Under the pieces are notes generated by a model. That model saw only the letters and a program-made list of their open reading frames with translations, made no database searches and had not been told where the DNA came from. Below, piece after piece: positions 1 to 8,025 of a stretch of 64,000 nucleotides of DNA. Each line of letters begins with the position of its first letter. Position 1 is the first letter of the stretch. This stretch comes from Zygotorulaspora mrakii (lineage: Eukaryota > Ascomycota > Saccharomycetes > Saccharomycetales > Saccharomycetaceae). The stretch is from contig NC_050726.1 in assembly GCF_013402915.1 (NCBI RefSeq), positions 451,501 to 515,500 of the forward strand. The letters run 5' to 3'. The translations under genes and the position numbers were made by a program.

Positions 1-644
1 TCTTTGTGGAATTTCACTTCATTATTTAGAAGTGTGTCATCATCAGCATAATTCTTTGATGTGTATGTTATTCCAAAATAAACTCGGCAGTTGTCGTCAT
101 TAACTAATGCGTACGATCCCGAGGACAATTGTCTACATTCAACATCGCATGAGATAGATAAGATGCAATTGCATTCGTTGCCAATATTGCGGGAAACAAT
201 TTCCTCTAATTCGCAACCAAAATCAGCACTGATTAAAATGCACGTCTCTTTCGTGACAAATTTGGATAGTTCAAGGCAGTTGAGCTTGACTGACTCTATT
301 GATATGCCAGCAATTATCATAATATCTATGGAGTACTTACAAGAACCATCAGCTGCGTTGATAAGTCTAGAAGAGAGCTCTTTGACATCTTTGGTGAATA
401 TATTTGGCGTGTAAAAGTTGGCACCTAGCTTCGAGGATTTCCAACCAACAAGTCCATCACTTGGAACATACTGGGATACCAAAATTAAAAAAGAGTTACC
501 CAAGCTAAGTCTCCAGCTTAAAAATTGAGTATTAGCGGTTTCACCAACTTAAAAAAACGTAAGACTGATTAGTATTCATTTTTGTAATAAATCCGGGCTG
601 TAAAATAACATACCTATCAAGCAAACTAATTGATTGTTTAGCAT
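1..644 (-). CDS. SVL3: SVL3/PAM1 family protein, 5' part, intron-containing
   Basis: This gene runs off the left edge, so only about the first 190 residues are present. Exon 1 (644-614) encodes ten residues plus one base. Exon 2 starts at 547 and stays open to base 1. Splicing joins them to read ...CLIVGETANTQFLSWRL, which lines up with the N-terminus of S. cerevisiae Svl3 (VVGNGPNALFYMWKF as I remember it). Downstream stretches (SIDIMIIAG, ISADFGCELEEIV, CRVYFGITYTS) also fit Svl3. Svl3 and Pam1 are bud-tip or cortex-associated paralogues with a ketopantoate-reductase-like N-terminal fold and unclear biochemical function. A pre-duplication genome should carry a single ancestor of the pair, so the symbol is approximate. 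Family assignment rests on remembered similarity only. Confidence 0.6.
548..613 (-). other. Spliceosomal intron in the SVL3-like gene
   Basis: On the minus strand the donor is GTATGT (613-608), the branch site is TACTAAT (574-568), and the acceptor is AAG ending at 548. The branch adenine is about 21 nt from the acceptor. The intron is 66 nt and interrupts a codon after its first base. Without splicing, the frame from the ATG at 644 hits a stop inside the intron. The CAG 3 nt after the branch site and the later TAG both give the wrong frame. The AAG acceptor is unusual for a yeast but is the only one that restores the conserved frame. Confidence 0.65.
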
Positions 645-842
645 TTGACTTTCCTTATCAGTACAGACCTATGGTTGTCCCTATTATAGCACCATATGAA
701 ACATATAACTTTTGTTTAATGTTTAGGTCGTTCCTTCATATATATTTACTGTCGCCATGACAAAAACACAAAAAAACCGAGAAAACTAAAAAGAACAAAA
801 AGTAAAAGAATATAGAAAATATTTATTATAATTAGCCAATAT

Positions 843-1937
843 TCATACAAGGTCTCGCATATCCTTCAATTTGAAAGGGACACCACTATAGTACCAACTT
901 AGGCCATTCCCACGTTCCTTTACATGTGTCTCCAGGATATGAAAGCACTCCTTCAACGTGAGTCCATCTTCCAAACCTTCCTCAATAGCCCTCCAAATTT
1001 TTTTCCTTCTATTAATTTGACGAGAAAAATTCTTATCAAAGTTTCGCCACGAGGAACCTAATTGAGCTTCTAATTGCTGAATTGACGTTTGTCTTTTAAC
1101 AAGTAATTCGATATCTTGTGAACCTTGCTGCTGCAGAATAAACGAAAGCAAATCTGTTATTGGTCTTTCAGAAGGTTTTTTTGTATATTCATCCCACAGT
1201 TGAGATATCGATGTTGGTGATTTTATTAGTACAACTCCAAAATTCGGCAGTTTTGCACATGGATCGTCATTTATCGTATTTTTTGGAACAGTTTGACGTT
1301 TCACCCTTAATGTGGTAGAATCTTTGCTCGCTGCTCTACCACTTTCAAGAGTATCATTGACAAGATCTAATATTTGCCGTACATTTTCATTGATAAACAA
1401 TGGTGACTTATTTACAGGACTCTTCTCTTCCATAATCAAGACCTGGTCAATCTCGTGTATCATGTCATTGAATGCCATTTTACAGACATCAATCATAACA
1501 TATAATTCCTTGTGTTTTGCCGAGGCTTTTTCATTTTCTCGCTGCTCTTCATCTTGCTGCTCAACCTCAACTTCAATCTCAGCCTCAACATCAACCTCGA
1601 TTTTTTCACTTTCCAGCAGCTCGTCCTCTGGTTTGTACTTGTATTTGTCGTCAAAATCGAAAAACTCTGCCTGAGGTCTTGCCTGGAAAGATGAAGTGTA
1701 ATATGATCCTGAGCCATTCAAATATTTTTCATCTGCTGGGGGAAGTGTGCCGTTCAATATTCCTGGAATAGATTCAGCGGAGACAGGCAACCCTAGCTCA
1801 ATCCTGCGCATTAACCGGTCTTCTTCATTACCATCCACGGGGGTCGTCTCATTTGAACTCCTGACGCTTTCCATAGAGTCCCGCTCTTCCCCATCCTCCT
1901 CCACTCTTGTGCTCATGGAATAAAGACCTATTGTCAT
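843..1937 (-). CDS. GCR1_C-domain protein, probable transcription factor
   Basis: Predicted product is 364 residues from the ATG at 1937 (357 from the next ATG at 1916). The longer open frame starts with GTG and was not used. The first half is acidic and disordered, with an imperfect EVEVE-type run near residues 100-130. The last ~120 residues (ISQLWDEYTKKP, LGSSWRNF, RRKKIWRAIEEGL, LTLKECFHILE) look like the C-terminal DNA-binding domain shared by Gcr1, Msn1 and Hot1. Those S. cerevisiae proteins are larger and lie elsewhere, and I recall no S. cerevisiae member next to DDL1. Function is inferred from the domain only; a nuclear DNA-binding role is likely and targets are unknown. It is divergent from DDL1. 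Confidence 0.6.
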   Translation of the reverse strand: MTIGLYSMSTRVEEDGEERDSMESVRSSNETTPVDGNEEDRLMRRIELGLPVSAESIPGILNGTLPPADEKYLNGSGSYYTSSFQARPQAEFFDFDDKYKYKPEDELLESEKIEVDVEAEIEVEVEQQDEEQRENEKASAKHKELYVMIDVCKMAFNDMIHEIDQVLIMEEKSPVNKSPLFINENVRQILDLVNDTLESGRAASKDSTTLRVKRQTVPKNTINDDPCAKLPNFGVVLIKSPTSISQLWDEYTKKPSERPITDLLSFILQQQGSQDIELLVKRQTSIQQLEAQLGSSWRNFDKNFSRQINRRKKIWRAIEEGLEDGLTLKECFHILETHVKERGNGLSWYYSGVPFKLKDMRDLV

Positions 1938-2386
1938 GTGCAAACTAGAGCTAAATACCACTAACCTCCATTACGCGACAGACACTTTGGAACGATTACC
2001 TATCTATATATAAATAAGTACGCTCAAACATAATACATCACACAAGCACAAGCCCTAGTTGCCCAGCTCTTACTGGGTACTTCTCTGACACGTTCACACA
2101 TCTTAGGGCAAATGTCGGCAACCATCCTAAGCAATTCTTGCTTGGAACCGTTGTGCTAACGTGCTCGAGCGGAAACCACCGTTGAAGTTCACAGATTCAC
2201 AGAAGTCATTTGGTGATAATTCCACGTGGTTTTTCATTCAAGCTATGAACACATTTTCGAGCCGGGTTATGGCGTTTAAACGTGATGTATCAGCAAATAT
2301 GGGGTTGTGGGGGGTAGTTTTCAAGTGGAGCCGTATCGAAGAGTAGTTTCAGGCCATCAATTGATTGGTATTGTGTCCCTGTTGTG
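1938..2386. other. Divergent intergenic region, GCR1_C gene / DDL1
   Basis: About 450 bp between two divergently transcribed genes. A TATATATAAATAA-type stretch lies near 2003-2016, on the side of the minus-strand gene. No RNA gene or repeat was seen. An open frame at 2161-2346 shows no recognisable features. Confidence 0.5.
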
Positions 2387-4336
2387 ATGTTTGTGCGATC
2401 ATGTACTCGCCACTCACAAAAACGTTTGATTTCATGTCGTTCCGCTAGATTGCGTGAGCAGGTAAGACAAAGGCCATGGTTTTACGCAACAGACGTTCCG
2501 AAAACGAAACCATATGAGGCAGATTATAAGCCAGACAAGTTACCAAAGCAATTCATCAAGTTTTCTAATAATGACTCGAAGAGATTGGAAGTGAAATATC
2601 AACAGGGTAAAGCTAAACAGGGAAAAAATGAGGGCGAAAAAGTGCCTGTAAATGAAGACTTCTTATTTGAAGTGGATATTGCCAAGATGGAGCTACGGCC
2701 AACATATTGGGAGGGTCCCGTATATGAGGTACGTCGTGGTATATGGTTTGACTCGGCAAACAACCCAGTGAAGTTCGATTTGACCAACGAACTGGAAGAA
2801 TACTATTTGAAGGTGAACTTTGAAAAGGACAATGATGCAGAATCTGTGCAGGACATTTTTAGATTATCGAAAGATTATGGAGACTTCAAGTTCGTCATAT
2901 TTTTAGATGCTAAAACGGCATGTCTGTTGCCGGAATTAGAAGGTGGTGAACTACAACTGAAGTTGTTGAGAGCTAACGTGCTGCCTCTGTTGGCTACTAA
3001 AGGCACGAAAATCACAAGGGGCCTCAGTGAAAACGCAATCGCAGAGGCGGCTGAAAAGGCAAAGACGGCAATCGGAAATGAAGTGGCTACAACTACCAAA
3101 AATCTTGGGAGTGTGTCAGATCTGATAAGCTGGGAATTACCTAGTGTTTTTGGGGTAGGAACACGGAGTAAAAAAACTGATCAAAATACTAAAAAACTAG
3201 ATCAGGAGGATGATAATGTCCTGAAAAGAGAAATTGAAAAGGATTACGAGAATGTATTACATAATAAACGCGAAGCAAAGCATTTGGTACTATCTGTCCA
3301 CGGAATTGGACAGAATCTCGGAAAGAAATATGAATACGTTAATTTTGCTCATACTATCAATCTATTGAGGTCAAATATGAAAAAAATATACAAGCAATCC
3401 AAGAACTTACAAAAATTAAATGAAATAAATGGCTTTGACGACCACGAATCGAATTGCAACGTACAGGTCCTACCCATAACGTGGCGACATACAATTGGAT
3501 TTCAAACCGATGCAAAAAAACCACATGATTCTAATCCTCACCTACCCACTCTGGGAAACATCACGGTGAATGGAGTTCTCGGCCTCAGGCGTCTGCTTGG
3601 GGATGTAGCACTGGATATTTTGTTATATGGTGAACGATACTACAAAGAGAAGATTATAAATGAAGTAGGAAAGCAACTGAATCATGTCTATGGATTGTTC
3701 AAAAAAAATAATCCTGGCTTTGAAACGGAGGTGCATCTACTTGGTCATTCTCTGGGTAGCTTGATTCTATTTGATATACTTTCGGATCCAAAGATGTTCA
3801 AACTTGACTTCAAAGTAAACAAGTTCTTTTGCATTGGTTCCCCAGTCGGCGTTTTCAAACTAATTCAAAGAACACAGATACGCCCCAAGGGCATACCACA
3901 CAACAATGATCCTAACAAAAAATTTGAGACACCCGATTGTCAAGATCTATACAATTTGTTTCACGTTTGTGATCCCATTGCATACAGGTTAGAACCTCTA
4001 GTACATAACACGATGGGTGAGGTGGAGCAGGCACATATCACTCATTGGTCCGACAACAGCACTATCGCTTCGAGAGTTCTGGAACTGGGTGGCTACTTTC
4101 TAAAGGACAATGACAAACAGAAAAAGTTGTCCCGCGGCAAAGATATGCTTACCACTGAGGCATCATCACTGCTTTCTAAACTGAATCACACAGGTCGTGT
4201 CGACTATTCCCTGCCCTCAGGTTTCCTTGAAGTAGATATCATATCTGCCGCGAAATCTCACGTCTCATATTTCGAGGAGATGGATATAGCAGGATTTATT
4301 CTGAAGCAAATTTTGAGTGACACACCCCACAAATAA
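2387..4336 (+). CDS. DDL1: Mitochondrial DDHD-domain phospholipase
   Basis: Predicted product is 649 residues, starting at the ATG at 2387 rather than the GTG one codon earlier. The N-terminus (MFVRSCTRHSQKRL) is basic and Ser/Arg-rich like a mitochondrial presequence. The lipase nucleophile motif GHSLG is at residues 453-457, preceded by VLSVHGIG. The DDHD region follows, with GSPVGVF and FHVCDPIAYRLEPL near residues 485-545. S. cerevisiae Ddl1 (YOR022C) is a phospholipase A1-type enzyme acting on cardiolipin and other mitochondrial phospholipids. Size and motifs fit that family. It is followed in the same direction by SFM1, as in S. cerevisiae where both are on the other strand. Confidence 0.9.
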   Translation: MFVRSCTRHSQKRLISCRSARLREQVRQRPWFYATDVPKTKPYEADYKPDKLPKQFIKFSNNDSKRLEVKYQQGKAKQGKNEGEKVPVNEDFLFEVDIAKMELRPTYWEGPVYEVRRGIWFDSANNPVKFDLTNELEEYYLKVNFEKDNDAESVQDIFRLSKDYGDFKFVIFLDAKTACLLPELEGGELQLKLLRANVLPLLATKGTKITRGLSENAIAEAAEKAKTAIGNEVATTTKNLGSVSDLISWELPSVFGVGTRSKKTDQNTKKLDQEDDNVLKREIEKDYENVLHNKREAKHLVLSVHGIGQNLGKKYEYVNFAHTINLLRSNMKKIYKQSKNLQKLNEINGFDDHESNCNVQVLPITWRHTIGFQTDAKKPHDSNPHLPTLGNITVNGVLGLRRLLGDVALDILLYGERYYKEKIINEVGKQLNHVYGLFKKNNPGFETEVHLLGHSLGSLILFDILSDPKMFKLDFKVNKFFCIGSPVGVFKLIQRTQIRPKGIPHNNDPNKKFETPDCQDLYNLFHVCDPIAYRLEPLVHNTMGEVEQAHITHWSDNSTIASRVLELGGYFLKDNDKQKKLSRGKDMLTTEASSLLSKLNHTGRVDYSLPSGFLEVDIISAAKSHVSYFEEMDIAGFILKQILSDTPHK

Positions 4337-4404
4337 TAAGCGGAGGGAACAAGTGCAAGGAAGTCCAATACGTATATATAAGTTTCACTATCTATATTCA
4401 TAGG

Positions 4405-4412
4405 GTCACATG
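4405..4412. promoter_or_regulatory. E-box (GTCACATG) within a 12-bp palindrome
   Basis: GGTCACATGACC is a perfect palindrome centred near 4408, in the 216-bp spacer between DDL1 and SFM1. The core GTCACATG is a Cbf1-type E-box. It may act on SFM1, about 140 bp downstream. The match is by sequence only. Confidence 0.4.
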
Positions 4413-4552
4413 ACCTTCTTTTATGTTTCCCGCAAAAATTCAAGTTGATGAAGATGAGATGAGTAACTTGAATAAAAACTGAGCGGCACCATAAACTGCC
4501 ATCAACTCAATTACTCACCATTTGGAATCGATACGAATCTCACAAAGGTACT

Positions 4553-5191
4553 ATGAAATATATAATCGAGCATATGGAACAAGGCTTCAGCGAATGGGTC
4601 ACTTTGGAATACGCCCAAATAATACGCGATGTAGGCTGTGAGAATTTAATATTATCATCGCTACCAAAAGATACAACTTCAAAAGATATTCCACCCAAGC
4701 TGCTCGAAATGAGTCTCAGATGGACCACTAATGACCTAAACCATCTGAAAGAACAGTTTCCTGATTTGGAGCCTCTAAAAAATGGGAGAGTTTGTTTGTT
4801 AGATCCAAGAGCAGACCAGGATCTACAGCCTGATGAGGCTGAAAAATTTGATTATTTCGTTTTTGGGGGAATATTGGGGGACCACCCTCCTAGGGATCGT
4901 ACCAGCGAATTGAAACTGGCCTATCCGGATCTTATTGTTGGTAGAAGACTGGGGGACAAACAAATGACCACAGACACAGCCATCAGAACAACTCAAATAA
5001 TCATTGAGAAGTCAACAAAATTCAAGGATATCAAGTTTATTGACTACCCCGAATTCAGATTCAACAAGAATGAAGCTACCGAGATGCCTTTTAGATATGT
5101 CCTAGACTCAGACGGTGCGCCCATTCTGCCACGAGGCATGCTGGACTTGATCAAACAGGACTCTGAGCAAAGTCTTGACGATTTGCTCTGA
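4553..5191 (+). CDS. SFM1: SPOUT-family protein arginine methyltransferase
   Basis: 212 residues from the ATG at 4553. The sequence matches the SPOUT-fold methyltransferase Sfm1 (YOR021C). The C-terminal half carries the knot region expected to bind S-adenosylmethionine: FVFGGILGDHPPRDRT near residues 101-116, then YVLDSDGAPILP near 182-193. In S. cerevisiae Sfm1 methylates an arginine of ribosomal protein Rps3. The order DDL1-SFM1-MCO10-HSP10 matches YOR022C to YOR020C, with the block inverted relative to its neighbours. Confidence 0.92.
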   Translation: MKYIIEHMEQGFSEWVTLEYAQIIRDVGCENLILSSLPKDTTSKDIPPKLLEMSLRWTTNDLNHLKEQFPDLEPLKNGRVCLLDPRADQDLQPDEAEKFDYFVFGGILGDHPPRDRTSELKLAYPDLIVGRRLGDKQMTTDTAIRTTQIIIEKSTKFKDIKFIDYPEFRFNKNEATEMPFRYVLDSDGAPILPRGMLDLIKQDSEQSLDDLL

Positions 5192-5656
5192 ATACAGGCT
5201 TGCGCGATATGTAATTATAAGATCCCTCGTTTCAATTTATATGTGACCGCTTGCTTTGAAAATACAAACTCTTGCCTATCCTAGTGATACCGCAACATAG
5301 TGCACGTACTATATAACCTGAAATGAACTACCTCTCTTTTTCCCCCGGAGTTGGCTTCCAAACTTGATTTAGCCGCCGAGGTTCTTTCGCCTCACAGATT
5401 GGTCACTCAATAGAGAACTAGTATACATTTCGATGCACAGTTGAATGCATTTAAATAAGAGTACCAGTCTCCTGGTGTGAAGCTTATTCAAACGTCCGTG
5501 GAGTTTGCTCACTGTTGCATTGGAAGTTGACGTTATTGTTCACAATCCAAGCTACATGCCCCGTATGATGAACTTAGTCGCTCGAAATGATTCGATTAGA
5601 TTAAATATCTATGTATTGTCTCTCGCTTGGCAAGTCAAAGCTTGCACATGTGTCAC
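5192..5656. other. Convergent intergenic region, SFM1 / MCO10
   Basis: 465 bp between the 3' ends of SFM1 and MCO10. It should hold two terminators. No tRNA, repeat or conserved frame was found. Confidence 0.4.
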
Positions 5657-5896
5657 TCACTTTTTTTCCTCATTCGAATCCTTCAGTAAGTTATCTAAGA
5701 GTTTTTCAACGTCAATATTTTCACTTGATACATCGGTTTGATTTACTTTCTCATCAATAGCGATCTTGTTCGAGTTGTCGGTGCTGCTGCCACCGCCAGT
5801 GAAATAGGCTGCACCTCCAAATGTTCCCAAAAGAGTGGCAATGGCTAAATAATGCGGCTTCACTGCCATTCCAAAAATTTTATAAGCCTGCCCCAT
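5657..5896 (-). CDS. MCO10: ATP synthase subunit k-like mitochondrial protein
   Basis: 79 residues. The N-terminus (MGQAYKIFGMAVKPHYLAIA) follows the pattern shared by Atp19 (subunit k of F1Fo ATP synthase) and its relative Mco10: one membrane segment near residues 16-35, then a short acidic tail. Position next to HSP10 and SFM1 matches S. cerevisiae YOR020W-A (MCO10), a protein of mitochondrial complexes. From sequence alone ATP19 is equally possible. The synteny favours MCO10. Confidence 0.8.
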   Translation of the reverse strand: MGQAYKIFGMAVKPHYLAIATLLGTFGGAAYFTGGGSSTDNSNKIAIDEKVNQTDVSSENIDVEKLLDNLLKDSNEEKK

Positions 5897-6052
5897 CGAA
5901 AACTGTTGCTATATGGAGAAAAGCTTGATGTAGCTAGGCACAAAAATAGGCTAACCACCGTTCAAGATATCTTTGATAGTCCTCAAGTTCCCTGCTTTCT
6001 GGGGTGCCCTTTATTTGTCCCGGGGTCCTATGCTGACGTTTATGACGATGTG

Positions 6053-6065
6053 GAATTTTCCAGAA
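6053..6065 (+). promoter_or_regulatory. Heat-shock element upstream of HSP10
   Basis: Three alternating units, GAA-nn-TTC-nn-GAA, without mismatch (gaattttccagaa). The site is about 115 bp before the HSP10 ATG, with a TATAAA at 6096-6101 between them. MCO10 is divergent and could share it. S. cerevisiae HSP10 is under Hsf1 control. Confidence 0.75.
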
Positions 6066-6179
6066 TCTTAACCAATTGGAAGCCAGCATAACGCTTATAA
6101 AGAGCACTAATCGGGGCCAATACCATAGGTATACCAACTATCTTATCGGTGCGCTATACTGAATTACCAATTGTTAGTT

Positions 6180-6497
6180 ATGTCCACAGTATTGAAATCT
6201 GCTAAATCCATTATCCCTCTGTTGGATCGTGTGCTTGTTCAAAGAGTGAAGGCTCAGGCCAAGACAGCATCCGGTTTATATTTGCCAGAGAAAAATGTCG
6301 AGAAGCTTAACCAAGCCAAGGTTTTAGCTGTAGGTCCTGGGTTTACTGACGCTAACGGAAACAAGGTCACCCCCCAAGTCAATGTTGGTGATAACGTCTT
6401 GATTCCACAGTTTGGTGGATCCACTGTGAAGTTGAATGGTGATGAGGAGGTGATCTTGTTCCGAGACTCTGAAATTCTCGCAAAGATCACCGAATGA
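6180..6497 (+). CDS. HSP10: Mitochondrial co-chaperonin Hsp10
   Basis: 105 residues from the ATG at 6180; the in-frame TTG nine bases upstream was not used. A full GroES fold is visible: IIPLLDRVLVQR at the start, a mobile loop (QAKTASGLYLPEK, residues 25-37) that binds the chaperonin, then VLAVGPG and VGDNVLIPQFGG. It caps Hsp60 in the mitochondrial matrix during protein folding. S. cerevisiae Hsp10 is 106 residues. The N-terminus itself acts as the targeting signal in this family. A heat-shock element and TATA box lie upstream. Confidence 0.96.
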   Translation: MSTVLKSAKSIIPLLDRVLVQRVKAQAKTASGLYLPEKNVEKLNQAKVLAVGPGFTDANGNKVTPQVNVGDNVLIPQFGGSTVKLNGDEEVILFRDSEILAKITE

Positions 6498-6559
6498 ACT
6501 ATCTTTATAAGACTTGTATATATGCTATAATAACGTCTGTTTGACCCTCTCTTTTTTCG

Positions 6560-7849
6560 CTAATTATTAGATTGTTTAAATATTGAAACAAGATTCTGAG
6601 CGTTGAATTGTGCCAATGTGTTTGAGAAGTCGGTCTCGTCCTCACAAACTTTCATGAACCACCTTGGAAAACGGCAATTATCCAAATAACCCTCCCAGAT
6701 TTGTTTGCAGTAGTTTCCCGTCATATCTACAATAGTATTGGTTGTCTTATCCTCATAGGCATCATCCCATGTCACCCTCCTCGTTACCAATTTTTTGAAG
6801 AATTTACACGATTTTTCCCTGCCAACGATTACCATTATGCCTGGGCCTTGCTCGCCTATCCGTAGACAGGTTCCACGTAACGAAAGCTGTTTGCTATTCA
6901 TATTTATCTTGTACCTTAATTTGGGATTCGTTAGTCTTTTGAACCAAAATACTTGACAAATATCATCGCTACCTCCATTTTGGGAATCCTCCGATTTAGC
7001 TTTCTGTTTAGCTTCATCGTGTCTTTTGGAATTTTCCTCTAAATGTTTTCGTTTCCTCAATGCAACCTGTTCTTTCACAGCTTGTTCCCATTTTGTGGGA
7101 TCCACGATGTTTGCATCATTTTCATAAACGCTCATCATATTACTCAATTTAACTTTGGGTTCTGGTTTCGGATCAAGTCCCAATTTGATTCTCGTCTCCT
7201 TTTCCTCTCTAAGCATTTTTCTTTTATTGCGGCGTATCTTTTTCTGTTCATCCTTTGTAAGGAGAACCTTAGCTATGATCTCCTTGTTCGTATCAACCTT
7301 TATCGGCACAGGATGATGCACATACTGTATTGAAGGGCCATATTTCTCATCATCATCACTCTCATTGTCTTCTATTTCTTGATTTACGTATTTTTCTTTG
7401 ATTTTCATATCATCATCCAAATATGCTTCATCCCACCATTCCACTTTCGGTACTTCTTTCCGAGTTTTGATATATTTATCCTCTCCCAGGCTAAGATCTG
7501 GTAGTTCTCCCTTAGCTATTTTGATACTCAGCTCTTTGTTTTCTCTTTCAGTTTTCTGTTGTTCGATGGTTGTTCGCTGTCGTTCCCTTTCCAACTCTTT
7601 ACGCTGTTCATCCCTTAGCTGTTCAACTTGAGAGCTAATTTCTCCCTTCTCATAAAATCTTAAACCAAGTTCATATCTTTTTCTGATCTTGCTATCGGGT
7701 GTTCTCTGTTGAGATGTGCTTAAATATGGGTTTTGACCTTTGTATTGTTTCGAAACTAAGTTAAGATTCGAAGACAGAAGAAGAGGATTTATGGCTGTTT
7801 TCAAACCTCTATTATCACTCTTATTGTTACCTCCAATATTCTTTCTCAT
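6560..7849 (-). CDS. PRP3: U4/U6 snRNP protein Prp3
   Basis: 429 residues from the ATG at 7849. A charged, coiled N-terminal half contains the PRP3-domain signature KVEWWDEAYL near residue 135 and NPYL at 42-45. The C-terminal ~130 residues, from VFWFKRLTNPKLRYKIN, form the DUF1115 (ferredoxin-like) domain that contacts U4/U6 RNA. Prp3 holds the U4/U6 duplex in the tri-snRNP before spliceosome activation. S. cerevisiae Prp3 (YDR473C) is 469 residues. A four-codon upstream ORF overlaps the start. It converges on HSP10, with 62 bp between stops, and lies just downstream of the JIP4-like gene. Confidence 0.9.
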   Translation of the reverse strand: MRKNIGGNNKSDNRGLKTAINPLLLSSNLNLVSKQYKGQNPYLSTSQQRTPDSKIRKRYELGLRFYEKGEISSQVEQLRDEQRKELERERQRTTIEQQKTERENKELSIKIAKGELPDLSLGEDKYIKTRKEVPKVEWWDEAYLDDDMKIKEKYVNQEIEDNESDDDEKYGPSIQYVHHPVPIKVDTNKEIIAKVLLTKDEQKKIRRNKRKMLREEKETRIKLGLDPKPEPKVKLSNMMSVYENDANIVDPTKWEQAVKEQVALRKRKHLEENSKRHDEAKQKAKSEDSQNGGSDDICQVFWFKRLTNPKLRYKINMNSKQLSLRGTCLRIGEQGPGIMVIVGREKSCKFFKKLVTRRVTWDDAYEDKTTNTIVDMTGNYCKQIWEGYLDNCRFPRWFMKVCEDETDFSNTLAQFNAQNLVSIFKQSNN

Positions 7850-7860
7850 ATTTCAGCCAT
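7846..7860 (-). promoter_or_regulatory. Minimal upstream ORF overlapping the PRP3 start
   Basis: ATG GCT GAA ATA TGA on the minus strand. Its stop overlaps the PRP3 start codon as ATGA. Re-initiation or leaky scanning would be needed for PRP3 unless transcription begins inside it. Confidence 0.4.
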
Positions 7861-8025
7861 TCAATTTCGCTTCCCTTCATACACCTCGAGAGTTGAGTAC
7901 GCTCTTTACTAAATTTCGGGTTTTTATAATTCGATACCTCGGAATACGAGATGTTAAAAGTACATATATCGTCTACAGATAAATAAGGATCAAAAAAGAT
8001 CAACGAAACACCAACAGAAACTGTG

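Noticed and set aside
91..414. 107-codon frame on the plus strand
   Set aside because: It is antisense to exon 2 of the SVL3-like gene, whose minus-strand reading matches a known family.
4405..4460. Possible centromere: GTCACATG followed by tgtttcccgcaaaaa
   Set aside because: The spacing is about 15 bp instead of the 80-170 bp AT-rich element, and the CDEIII core CCGAA is absent.
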